DNA of 11,461 bases from Bacteroidota bacterium. Lineage in GTDB: Bacteria; Bacteroidota; Ignavibacteria; SZUA-365; JAADGX01. Where the stretch lies: contig JALUUP010000234.1 of the NCBI GenBank assembly GCA_027021285.1, forward strand, positions 1 through 11,461, read 5' to 3'. Shown piece after piece: positions 1-7,409 of this stretch. A program made the translations under genes and the position numbers. Numbering within the stretch: the stretch's first letter is position 1; each line of letters opens with the position of its first letter. The notes under the pieces are model-generated. The model searched no databases. It had not been told where the DNA came from and was given only the letters and a program-made list of their open reading frames with translations.

Positions 1-398
1 ATGTCACAGGCGCCGAACCCGTCAGGTTGAGAGCACAATGCGATGTAAAGTTCCCGGCCATCCGGAGTAATACTGATGGCGCCCTGGGATTCCGGAGTGT
101 TCACAAGTTCACTGAGATATTGTGGTTTCTCCCAATCCGTACCGATGTGATTGACCCGGTACACATCATCACCATAATCGAGTAACTTGGGATTCGGCCG
201 ACGGGAGGTAAAAAAGAGGGTCCCGTTTGCCGTTACTGCGGGCGCGTAATCATTGAAAGCGGAGTTAACCGTCTGACCGAGATTCTCGACCGTTCCGGTT
301 GTCGTAACTGCTAAATCTTCAGAACTCCCGGAGCAACCAGTGAAAACCACCAACGTGATGGCAACAACAACCGAAACAGCTAATAACTGCTTAATCAT
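1..398 (-). CDS. Lipoprotein with PD40-type beta-propeller repeats (3' end beyond window)
   Basis: Reading from the ATG at 398, 132 codons are visible before the left edge, so the C-terminal part is missing. The protein opens with a lipoprotein signal peptide: Lys3, a hydrophobic run, then a lipobox F19-T20-G21-C22, so Cys22 should be lipidated. The mature part shows two repeats of the WD40-like PD40 kind: one centred on NDYAPAVTANGTLFFTSRR and one on GAISITPDGRELYIA. Such repeats build periplasmic or cell-surface beta-propellers, often in OmpA-linked or TolB-like proteins of Bacteroidota. The start is supported by GAGGA about 11 nt upstream; the ATG nearer to it runs straight into TAA. It lies 76 nt downstream of the beta-barrel gene on the same strand and may be cotranscribed with it. 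Function beyond an envelope-anchored propeller cannot be told from this fragment; if the missing part carries an OmpA domain it would be a peptidoglycan-binding protein. Confidence 0.8.
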   Translation of the reverse strand, partial: MIKQLLAVSVVVAITLVVFTGCSGSSEDLAVTTTGTVENLGQTVNSAFNDYAPAVTANGTLFFTSRRPNPKLLDYGDDVYRVNHIGTDWEKPQYLSELVNTPESQGAISITPDGRELYIALCSQPDGFGACD

Positions 399-474
399 AT
401 TGTTTACATTCCTCGAAAAACTGTCTGATGAGAGCGATGAAATAATAACCATTGACAGAAATACGGTGTTAGGT

Positions 475-1356
475 TTAAAATGCCTCGTATTTGATCCCTA
501 CCGAAATGCGAACAGTCATCACCTTCCAATCCACGACTTCGCGGGTAGTATATTTTGTCGCTTTTGCAATCCGCGTGATTGGATAACTGACCATGATCTC
601 GGGCGAGAGGAACAAGCGTGGAGCCAGCATGTAATCGTATCCCCCTCCGATCGCGCCCTCCAGCCGGTAATTCGTGTAATCTGACATCAAATCCAAATCA
701 CTGATGGCTTTTTGAGCGACAACGCGCTCCGTGTTTCCGTCTTCTATGAAGGTCAACTCCGAAGTCTCAATGAATTGCCTATGCTCGATTTCATTGGAAA
801 GATTGAGGCCGACAGTTGGACCCAGGAAAATATACCATCGCGCGAGTCGCGGCTGCCAGCGTCCAAACAGGCCCACAGTGCCATATGCGAGACTGACACT
901 CGCTCGTTCCGTGTAACGCACATCCCGGATAATCACCTGACCACCTACCTTGATCGGTGTCTCGATATCCCTCTCAAATGATTCCGTTGTGTGCTTGTCA
1001 TCGTATAACACCTTCAGTATCAGACCCCACGATCGATTAAATGCATATGTAACATCACCGCCAATGGCAAGACCCCAGTTCGCCAGACTCCACCCAGGCT
1101 CGAAGGTGCATTCGCAGGTTGCGGAAAATGCCCCGAGATTGTGGTTGTAGTTCGCTCCCAGAAATCCCGAAACGTACACGGAGCTCATGCCGGGCAGATG
1201 GATGGTTTCACCCCCCGGTGGCAGGGGCGCCGGACCGCGCGGATTGAAGGGATTGCTCGGGGAGTTGACGTCAGCACGCCACTGGGAGAAAGCCAAAGTG
1301 CTGAACAATAAACAGACAGCCACCGTCAGTGACGATCGCAGAATCAATTGTTTCAT
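475..1356 (-). CDS. Outer-membrane beta-barrel protein (unknown function)
   Basis: A 293-residue protein starting at MKQLIL. A TTG start six codons upstream (1374) is possible, but the ATG at 1356 has AGGA six nt in front of it. A Sec signal peptide (about 24 residues, cleavage likely after AFS before QW) is followed by a Pro/Gly/Asn-rich stretch, then alternating polar/aromatic segments typical of a small outer-membrane barrel: long strands ending in Tyr/Trp/Phe, a glycine-rich GGGYDYML segment, and a C-terminal ...KYEAF. The terminal Phe matches the beta-signal recognised by the Bam machinery. This resembles the porin-like/PorT-like 'outer membrane beta-barrel' families of Bacteroidota, but I cannot name a subfamily. 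The gene has its own promoter (1541-1570) and a leader of roughly 175 nt, and is followed by the PD40 lipoprotein gene. The barrel and export calls are firm; the role (structural, transport, complex partner) is unknown. Confidence 0.75.
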   Translation of the reverse strand: MKQLILRSSLTVAVCLLFSTLAFSQWRADVNSPSNPFNPRGPAPLPPGGETIHLPGMSSVYVSGFLGANYNHNLGAFSATCECTFEPGWSLANWGLAIGGDVTYAFNRSWGLILKVLYDDKHTTESFERDIETPIKVGGQVIIRDVRYTERASVSLAYGTVGLFGRWQPRLARWYIFLGPTVGLNLSNEIEHRQFIETSELTFIEDGNTERVVAQKAISDLDLMSDYTNYRLEGAIGGGYDYMLAPRLFLSPEIMVSYPITRIAKATKYTTREVVDWKVMTVRISVGIKYEAF

Positions 1357-1362
1357 TGCAAA

Positions 1363-1366
1363 TCCT
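1363..1366 (-). promoter_or_regulatory. Ribosome binding site that fixes the beta-barrel start
   Basis: On the minus strand AGGA lies six nt before the ATG at 1356. The alternative in-frame TTG at 1374 has no such motif in front of it, so the 1356 start is preferred. Confidence 0.6.
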
Positions 1367-1401
1367 GGTATCAATTAACGATAAGAATTTTCAACTGGTT
1401 G

Positions 1402-1423
1402 TGGCGGATTGCCCAATCCACCA
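1402..1423 (-). other. Hairpin in the beta-barrel mRNA leader
   Basis: On the minus-strand RNA the arms at 1423-1415 and 1410-1402 form nine base pairs, one of them a G-U wobble, around a four-base loop (GGGC). No U-run follows on either strand, so it is not an intrinsic terminator. It sits about 45 nt upstream of the beta-barrel start codon, inside the predicted 5' leader. It could stabilise the mRNA or take part in leader control; no known riboswitch class is recognised. Confidence 0.45.
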
Positions 1424-1540
1424 ATGTGTCCAAATACGGGCAACGTTGTTTCTACTTTACTATTATGTAATTGAGAGCGGTTTGTCGTGGAAATTAATCA
1501 GAATTCTTTGCATCCTCAAGCTTTCCACCAAATCTATTGA

Positions 1541-1570
1541 AATATATACAAAAGATTAAAGCAATGTCAA
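1541..1570 (-). promoter_or_regulatory. Sigma70-like promoter for the beta-barrel gene
   Basis: On the minus strand a perfect TTGACA (1570-1565) is followed after 18 nt by TATATT (1546-1541), five of six matches to TATAAT, in an AT-rich stretch. Transcription would begin near 1533, leaving a leader of about 175 nt before the ATG at 1356. This is the strongest promoter candidate in the window. The Bacteroidia-type TTTG / TAnnTTTG signature is not seen here. Confidence 0.6.
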
Positions 1571-1642
1571 GCCATATCCCTCGCATGTCCGATTTTTACT
1601 TCCTTTCATTTTGATCCTCTATTCGATGCCGGGTAAGACAAA

Positions 1643-4600
1643 TCACCTGCGCCGTGTTGCTATTTCCAGAAGGGCCTGCGTGCTGTTTCCCCGGTATTCA
1701 GGGTAGTACATGAGTGATGAGACGGTCGGCGCCGCGGTGTAACGACCCGGTATGTACGCCCGAACGATGTACTGAAGCGTATACGATCCGGGCTGAAACC
1801 TGCGAAAAAAGTACGCTACTTTTTCTTCCCTGATTTCACGCTGGTCCCACCACCGGCTCATACGACGCTTTATTTTTCCCGCCGGATCGATCATTCGGTA
1901 GCCGGAAATAGATCGCAGAACTTCAACGCCGCCCGGAAGGGGATCTTCAACCATAACGTATTCCTGTTCCCCGTCGGATTTGATTCGGAGTTTGACCAGA
2001 ACCAAATCCCCAACTGTTACTTGTCTCTGAAGTCGCCGTGATCGATAGTAAACAGCACCGTCGATAGAGACAGGTTCAAGCAGGTAGTACGCGCGTTCCA
2101 CCTGGAACCCCTTCGAACGCGCTCGTATAGGTTCCTCCCTGCTATAGTGCTGTAAACGAGTGGTTATGTACACGCTGCCAGGTCCATCCTTCGTGATACC
2201 TACGACGTTTTCCCCTTTTTTCAAAAGACTGTTATCGATTACCAGCGGCTCGGATTGGTTGTAAATGTCCTTCGCCTCTACATCTTTTGACAAAACAGGG
2301 GAGCCGTTGACGGAAATCGCCAATCGGTAATCCGGTTTCAATTCCGGAAAAGCGAGCAGGTAAACCGTCACCGCCGATATCACGGTTGACGTCTGCCGGG
2401 TGGAATGCCATCCGTTCCCGTCACGATGCGCCATGAGCCATCGTATCGACTTTAAAATAGCCTCGCGGTACGTTTTTGGCTTGAGCAACGTCAGAGCCTT
2501 CACGACATACGCTGTCGTTTCGATAGGGTCATCCTGCCAGTTATAGCGCCACGACTTCCCCTTCCAGTATATCCCCGTTTGGTCCGGAACCTTGTTGTTC
2601 CAAACGGATGTCAACAGCCGGTATGCCTCGGCTTTCAAACCCATACCGGAATATGCCAGGGAGTATAATGCGAGAGCACAGTTGTTCAAGTTCGAGGGAT
2701 TGCGCGAAACCAGTGTCTCCGACAGCATCCTCCACCGCTCCGCGGTGAAAAATTCCCTGCACATGCTGGCAACATACCACAGGTAGGCCTCGGTCCCCGG
2801 ATCCAGACCCTCCTTCTGCAACCATCCGGTGACGGCAGCCACCCCCCGGTTCAATATCCTGGAATCCACACCGTACCCATTCCGTTTCGCCAGCAACATC
2901 CCGTAAACAACGTATCCCGTCATGTACGGATCGCTCCTGTCATTCTTCCACCAACCCCAACCTCCATCGTAATGCTGGAATCCGTACAACCGTCCCAGCC
3001 CGGAGCGCACCATTTCGGGTAATGTCTCAACAGTCTTGTTCGACAGCGAAACATCCAGCCGCCGGTATGCACCAGCAACCAGAATCGTAGGCAGAAACCT
3101 GCTCATGGTTTGTTCGACACAGCCGTACGGATATCCAACAAGGTCGTCGAGAGCAAGAAGAAGCGACGAAGCAACAGACGGTGAATACCCGATGGTCAAC
3201 GTCGCGGTTTCCAACCGCGCATTGCTCGGAAGTGTCAGAACCATCGTATGCGAGGCATGTTCGCCGCGTTCCTCGTAAGAGCTCGCCTTGACCACTTGTA
3301 TTCCTTTTGGAAGAACGGGAATCGACACTTCCATTCCATCCGACGCACCGGCGGTTTGCGCCGTGACCGTGAGTCGGGCATCGCCAAGTTTTCCAGCCGT
3401 GACCTGCCAGTCGATGCGTCTAATACCGTTTGCCGGTATGATCACGGTGCGCTTTTCCCCGGCGACCCTGACATTCGAACCCTCCAACTTCACGGAGACG
3501 TTCTTGTCAGATTCCAGGTAATTATGCACGGTGGTGGCGATCGTGACATTATCCCCTTCGCGAAACACGCGCGGCGTCTCAAGGCGGACGAGAAAATCCT
3601 TGCGCGTTATCGATTTTCCGGTACCGGCGCCCACCCTCGTGTCAGGTGTAACCGCCCTCACCGTCGCTCTCCACGATGTCAGGTTATCCGGGTACTTGAC
3701 ACGAACACGGGCTTTGCCATCTGAATCCGTGCGGACTTGGGGCAACCACAGGATCATGTCGCGAAAATCCTTTCGCACGGAGGGTTCCTGGAACATGTCG
3801 CCCTTTACGTCTCCAAACGCCAGTCGCTCTCGCCACATGGGGTCTCCTTCCTCCCGAGCGAATGGATCCCGCATGGCGGTTCGCGCCGCGCCCGCCCTGA
3901 TGATCTCTCCGCGAAAGTAAAAATATGTACTGCTCGAGGTCTCGACCCCGTTCCAGCGCAAGGGGTAGAACGCCTTTTCAATCGCGATGGTTCGCTCGGG
4001 ATACAGCGCATATAACGCTTCGTCCACCACACCGACGGATATTTCCGCGTCGGCCACGGAGCGCCCGCGGAAATCAGTTACACGCACTTCAATAGTACCC
4101 GTCGCGCCGGGTTCATATTGACGCCGATCGCTTTCGACCGATACGCGGAGAAATTTTTCCCGGGGCAGAACGAGCACCTTCTTCGATCTCTGGTAAAACT
4201 GGTCGTTCCACATTCCCGCCACGGTAAGAAACGTGTTTGGCTCGCTGGATTCAGTGATATCAAAATCAATGACGCGCGATGTGGTCGCGAAATGATACGT
4301 CCTGATATCCTGGATATCGTCCGCTTCCATCGCTATCAGGACATCCATGCCCGGCTCTGGAACAGTAACAAGAGCGTGCATGGTCTCACCGGCTTCATAC
4401 GAATCCTTGTCCGGAATAATCGTGATACCTTCGCGTTTCCCCCCGTCCCACCAGGCTGGAAGATCATCCTCCGTCACATAGATGCTGGTTTCCTCCCGGA
4501 TGCGATTCCCCCGGGAATCCTTCGCCCACACTTCCAGTAAATAACTCCCTGGCTTCGACGACCGGAACTCGTGCTTCGCGTTGCCGTCACTGCCGGTACG

Positions 4601-6418
4601 CCCAGACACCTTGTTCACCAGTTCCTCCTTACGGAAGTAGCGGTATTTTTTCCCGTTTCCCGTTCCTGTCTCGCGTCGTTCCCACCAGTACCGAACAACC
4701 TTGACCTCGTACGGGGCAGAAACGGGTTTCCCCTCGAACGATGTTGTTTCCACGTGAAGCGTGAACGTCTCCCCCGATTGTACTACCCAATTTTCCGTGT
4801 GAACGGCCAGCGCGAACAGGCCTCTTGTCACCAATGCGCTCGCGCTGCCACTCACGGCACGACGACTGGCATCTTCGACGTTTGCCTGAATGCTGTAAAC
4901 ATAATCGAATTGCGCCAGATCGGCCGGGTCGCCGCCCGGCACGACAAAGGCCCACTCTCCCTTGTCATCCAGCGTCCCCGTTCCGCTCGCAACCATCACC
5001 CGGCGATACATGCTGTACATTTCCTCGTCTTCTGCGAAATACATCTCGAATTCCGTCCCTTTCCACCACGGTTTGTAATAGCGCGAGCGAAAGACGAAGT
5101 ACTCGACCCTCCCGCCAGTGACCGGACTCCCAAAGAAATACGTGCTTCGAATACGTGCGCGGATGGAATCCCCCCGTGCATAGCGTTTCTTGTCCAGGGT
5201 AACCGTAACCTCGTATTCAGGTTTCTTGTATTCCTCGACCTTGAAACTCTGGGAATACTCACGGTCTTCAAGTACGACCGCCACCGCATACGATCCAAGC
5301 GGCGGCTCTTCGCCCAACTTGAACGCGCCGTGCAAGGTCCCCAAGGCATTCGTGGTCAGGGTATCGCGAAAAATTTCCGCATAGCGTGAATCATAAATTT
5401 TCACCTCGACGGGAACGTCCGCCACGGGTTCCATCCGCCCGCCGTCCGTAATCTTTCTGATAATGGATTTAAAGTACACGGTCTGCCCGGGACGATACGC
5501 GGGACGCTCCGTGTAATTCATGACACGGTATGGTGTACTGCCATACCATCCATAGAACGATGGATCGGAAATGATGAATTGCCTGTCCTGAAAACCGAGA
5601 ATCAAAGCGTCGGAGCCTTCCCACCACATCAATTCATCATCCCGGTTGACGCGAAATTCAGTCGAGAACATCCCGTCCGTGGTGTACCCGGAGGCATGCA
5701 GCTCCTGGTTCCGGTACACGTACAGAGGGAAATCGTCCACCTTTTCTCCCGTCCTGCGCTCCGCGACAAAACACACAAGCCTTGACTTGGATCGCTTGGT
5801 CACCAGACCGTATCTCGATACGATGACAACCGTGTAAGCAATCATATCCCGCGCGTTTCCTTCCACCAGGTAAACACCTTCGCCCGGCAGGTTGACATCG
5901 AGACTGTGATATCCCCAACGGTACGACGCGGGCGGTATTTCAGCATTCCACTCTTTAACGACCGGGAAATCCTTCAACTCTTCGGGGCGGTGAACACCGC
6001 GGGCCTTTTTCTTGATCATCTCTTTACGAAGCGAGGGCAGACCGGTGATGCTCAACAGCGTGCGACGCGCTTCCCCCTTCGTTACAGAGCGGATCGCCAC
6101 GCGTGTATCCTGGGCTAGTTTTTTCATTCCCAGTTTCATAATGTCGAAAACGTTTGAGCGGTTGAGCCCGTTGATCCTTGGCGAATGGGGGTCTTCCTGC
6201 GACTTGAAGAACGCGACCGGATCCGCGATACGATACACCCTCATGTGCAGCGTTCCATGAAAGCGATAGCTCTGTACGTTGATCCGCGCTTCCTTGCCCG
6301 GGTAAACAATCTCCGAGGAAGAAAGGGAAAAATTGTATTCATCGCTTCCAGCCCCTCCCAACACGAACACCAGGACCACGGAAATTGAAAGAAACAAAAA
6401 CGAAGAAACGGTTTTCAT
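1643..6418 (-). CDS. Bacterial alpha-2-macroglobulin with intact thioester
   Basis: A 1591-residue exported protein, close in length to E. coli YfhM. Family members trap proteases: cleavage of a bait loop exposes a Cys-Gln thioester that bonds covalently to the attacker. Seen here: an N-terminal signal peptide with no lipobox Cys (cleavage perhaps after AGS near residue 25); an MG2-type domain from about residue 300 (YTERPAYRPGQTVYFK, Tyr302) to 395; further MG-type segments; a bait-region-type domain about 665-805 ending in VVDEALYAL (797-805); an exposed charged segment about 830-880 that may be the bait; the A2M signature near 890 (FRDMILWLPQ...PDNLTSWRA); and the thioester domain from about 1085, with GYPYGCVEQ giving Cys1100 and Gln1103. 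C-terminal MG-type sheets end in TRRR, with no T9SS domain. The start has AAGG eight nt upstream. No pbpC partner lies next to it, unlike in many proteobacteria. Export to the periplasm is likely; surface exposure is not excluded. Confidence 0.92.
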   Translation of the reverse strand: MKTVSSFLFLSISVVLVFVLGGAGSDEYNFSLSSSEIVYPGKEARINVQSYRFHGTLHMRVYRIADPVAFFKSQEDPHSPRINGLNRSNVFDIMKLGMKKLAQDTRVAIRSVTKGEARRTLLSITGLPSLRKEMIKKKARGVHRPEELKDFPVVKEWNAEIPPASYRWGYHSLDVNLPGEGVYLVEGNARDMIAYTVVIVSRYGLVTKRSKSRLVCFVAERRTGEKVDDFPLYVYRNQELHASGYTTDGMFSTEFRVNRDDELMWWEGSDALILGFQDRQFIISDPSFYGWYGSTPYRVMNYTERPAYRPGQTVYFKSIIRKITDGGRMEPVADVPVEVKIYDSRYAEIFRDTLTTNALGTLHGAFKLGEEPPLGSYAVAVVLEDREYSQSFKVEEYKKPEYEVTVTLDKKRYARGDSIRARIRSTYFFGSPVTGGRVEYFVFRSRYYKPWWKGTEFEMYFAEDEEMYSMYRRVMVASGTGTLDDKGEWAFVVPGGDPADLAQFDYVYSIQANVEDASRRAVSGSASALVTRGLFALAVHTENWVVQSGETFTLHVETTSFEGKPVSAPYEVKVVRYWWERRETGTGNGKKYRYFRKEELVNKVSGRTGSDGNAKHEFRSSKPGSYLLEVWAKDSRGNRIREETSIYVTEDDLPAWWDGGKREGITIIPDKDSYEAGETMHALVTVPEPGMDVLIAMEADDIQDIRTYHFATTSRVIDFDITESSEPNTFLTVAGMWNDQFYQRSKKVLVLPREKFLRVSVESDRRQYEPGATGTIEVRVTDFRGRSVADAEISVGVVDEALYALYPERTIAIEKAFYPLRWNGVETSSSTYFYFRGEIIRAGAARTAMRDPFAREEGDPMWRERLAFGDVKGDMFQEPSVRKDFRDMILWLPQVRTDSDGKARVRVKYPDNLTSWRATVRAVTPDTRVGAGTGKSITRKDFLVRLETPRVFREGDNVTIATTVHNYLESDKNVSVKLEGSNVRVAGEKRTVIIPANGIRRIDWQVTAGKLGDARLTVTAQTAGASDGMEVSIPVLPKGIQVVKASSYEERGEHASHTMVLTLPSNARLETATLTIGYSPSVASSLLLALDDLVGYPYGCVEQTMSRFLPTILVAGAYRRLDVSLSNKTVETLPEMVRSGLGRLYGFQHYDGGWGWWKNDRSDPYMTGYVVYGMLLAKRNGYGVDSRILNRGVAAVTGWLQKEGLDPGTEAYLWYVASMCREFFTAERWRMLSETLVSRNPSNLNNCALALYSLAYSGMGLKAEAYRLLTSVWNNKVPDQTGIYWKGKSWRYNWQDDPIETTAYVVKALTLLKPKTYREAILKSIRWLMAHRDGNGWHSTRQTSTVISAVTVYLLAFPELKPDYRLAISVNGSPVLSKDVEAKDIYNQSEPLVIDNSLLKKGENVVGITKDGPGSVYITTRLQHYSREEPIRARSKGFQVERAYYLLEPVSIDGAVYYRSRRLQRQVTVGDLVLVKLRIKSDGEQEYVMVEDPLPGGVEVLRSISGYRMIDPAGKIKRRMSRWWDQREIREEKVAYFFRRFQPGSYTLQYIVRAYIPGRYTAAPTVSSLMYYPEYRGNSTQALLEIATRRR

Positions 6419-6423
6419 GATTC

Positions 6424-6436
6424 AACCTTACAGGTT
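6424..6436 (-). promoter_or_regulatory. Small inverted repeat covering the alpha-2-macroglobulin ribosome binding site
   Basis: On the minus strand AACCT-GTA-AGGTT is a perfect five-base inverted repeat with a three-base loop. Its 3' arm contains most of the AAGG Shine-Dalgarno element (6429-6426), which lies eight nt before the ATG at 6418. If it folds, it would hide the ribosome binding site. Five base pairs can arise by chance, so regulation is only a possibility. Confidence 0.3.
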
Positions 6437-6541
6437 GGAAGAAAAAGGTTGTTAATTCTGATCGGTGTTGCTCCGCACCCTTGCTTCTGCATCAGGTCCG
6501 GACGATTTCGACACATGATACCGGTTACAGACATCAGTATT

Positions 6542-6570
6542 CACAAAACCCGTGTTATTTCGGTTTCGTG
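6542..6570 (-). other. Imperfect hairpin spanning the HisA-like stop codon
   Basis: On the minus-strand RNA the arms at 6570-6562 and 6550-6542 pair over nine positions with one G-U wobble around an 11-nt loop that includes the TAA stop at 6557-6555. It is moderately GC-poor and not followed by a U-run, so it is a weak candidate for a 3'-end or attenuating structure between the HisA-like gene and the alpha-2-macroglobulin gene, not a typical terminator. Confidence 0.25.
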
Positions 6571-7319
6571 GCGCAACGGGTAAACCACAGTTTTTCACTT
6601 ATCCGCCAGATTTTCTGGCAGGGAAACACGTTGTCATACAGAACCTTGCCCAGGATAACGGAATCGACGCGTTGATCCTTGCATTCCTGCAATGCTTTCA
6701 AATCGAGGTAGTCCCGGACGGTGTTGTCCACGGTGATGCAGAGACCGGAAGCTTTCGCCAGGTCGGATAACTCGTCGATCGAAGGCCCGCTCCGTTCGGA
6801 TATTCGGGTTAAATCCCGGTACACGACCCTCAGGATTCCCAGCTCGGCAAACATCTCCATCTGTTCCCGCGCAGTGCGCGCCGTCGGCATCGTCCCACCT
6901 TCGATAACCACGAATCCATCTTTCACATCCATTGTTCCAATGATACGGTGGTGGCCGAAATCCGTTATCAGTTTCTGAAAAACGGGCGGGTCTTCATACG
7001 CCAGCGTTCCCACCAGAATACGGTATACGCCCAGTTCCACGAGTGCATGCCGGGCCTCGTCGTAGGAACTGAACATGGCGGCCAACTCGACCGGGATGTC
7101 GATAGCCCGGACGATGTCCCGAATGACATCGTCATTGCAGGTAGGGCATCCATGAAGAGCGTCAAGATCCTCGACGTGAAGAACCTTTGCGTTTTCGGTT
7201 CGCCACAGTTTGGCGATTTCAACGGGGTTTCGTGAATAGAATTCTTCCGTTCCCGTTTCCCCGCAGACATGGCACGTGCATAACCGGTTCTGAATTGGTA
7301 TGGAAGGTATGATCAGCAT
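6555..7319 (-). CDS. HisA/HisF-family TIM-barrel protein lacking ProFAR isomerase residues; two CxxC pairs
   Basis: A 254-residue protein that follows the HisA pattern along its whole length: MLIIPSI at the start, NPVEIAKLW...AKVLHVEDLDA at strand 2, RILVGTLAY (HisA: RVIlGTaA), GTMDVKDG with Asp131, YRDLTR with Asp169, SGPSIDEL, and VDSVILGKVLYDNVF near the end. HisA converts ProFAR to PRFAR in histidine synthesis. The residues for that are missing by eye: the first catalytic Asp (position 8 in T. maritima HisA) is Pro8, the phosphate-binding GGIR is replaced by A80-A81-M82-F83, and the second GG is D198-N199. In their place are C16-HV-C19 and C58-PT-C61 in the loops after strands 1 and 2, a possible zinc or iron-sulfur site, plus Cys14. 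No other his gene is nearby. The start is fixed by alignment to HisA, though no clear ribosome binding site precedes it. It is probably cytosolic, with unknown substrate. The family call is firm, the loss of HisA activity likely, and metal binding speculative. Confidence 0.75.
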   Translation of the reverse strand: MLIIPSIPIQNRLCTCHVCGETGTEEFYSRNPVEIAKLWRTENAKVLHVEDLDALHGCPTCNDDVIRDIVRAIDIPVELAAMFSSYDEARHALVELGVYRILVGTLAYEDPPVFQKLITDFGHHRIIGTMDVKDGFVVIEGGTMPTARTAREQMEMFAELGILRVVYRDLTRISERSGPSIDELSDLAKASGLCITVDNTVRDYLDLKALQECKDQRVDSVILGKVLYDNVFPCQKIWRISEKLWFTRCATKPK

Positions 7320-7409
7320 GGGTCGCAGGCAAAATGTGGCGCGGCAAGATCACTCTGATGTCGTCGAAAGGCGTCGAACACAGGCTGCCCCGGCATTGAA
7401 AGGATACGA

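Noticed and set aside
1354..1374. TTG start at 1374 for the beta-barrel protein
   Set aside because: The ATG at 1356 has AGGA at proper spacing and begins directly with a normal signal peptide; the TTG adds six residues with no ribosome binding site.
1556..1609. 17-codon minus-strand ORF (starts MKGSK) with GAGGA five nt upstream
   Set aside because: It has a good-looking ribosome binding site but overlaps the -35 element of the beta-barrel promoter, has no recognisable peptide features, and is short enough to be chance. Conservation would be needed to revive it.
3248..3724. 158-codon open frame on the plus strand
   Set aside because: Antisense to the A2M and thioester-domain coding region; no family features.
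4571..5389. 272-codon open frame on the plus strand
   Set aside because: It lies wholly antisense to the alpha-2-macroglobulin gene, has low-complexity Arg/Pro/His-rich composition and no recognisable domain. It is a shadow of the real coding frame.
6510..6554. TATCAT as a -10 element for the alpha-2-macroglobulin gene
   Set aside because: The only -35-like match (TTGTGA) is 20 nt away, too far, and nothing better is at 16-18 nt.
6555..7319. Calling this gene hisA (ProFAR isomerase)
   Set aside because: The catalytic Asp8 and both phosphate-binding glycine motifs are absent, and no histidine genes adjoin it, so the enzyme name would mislead.
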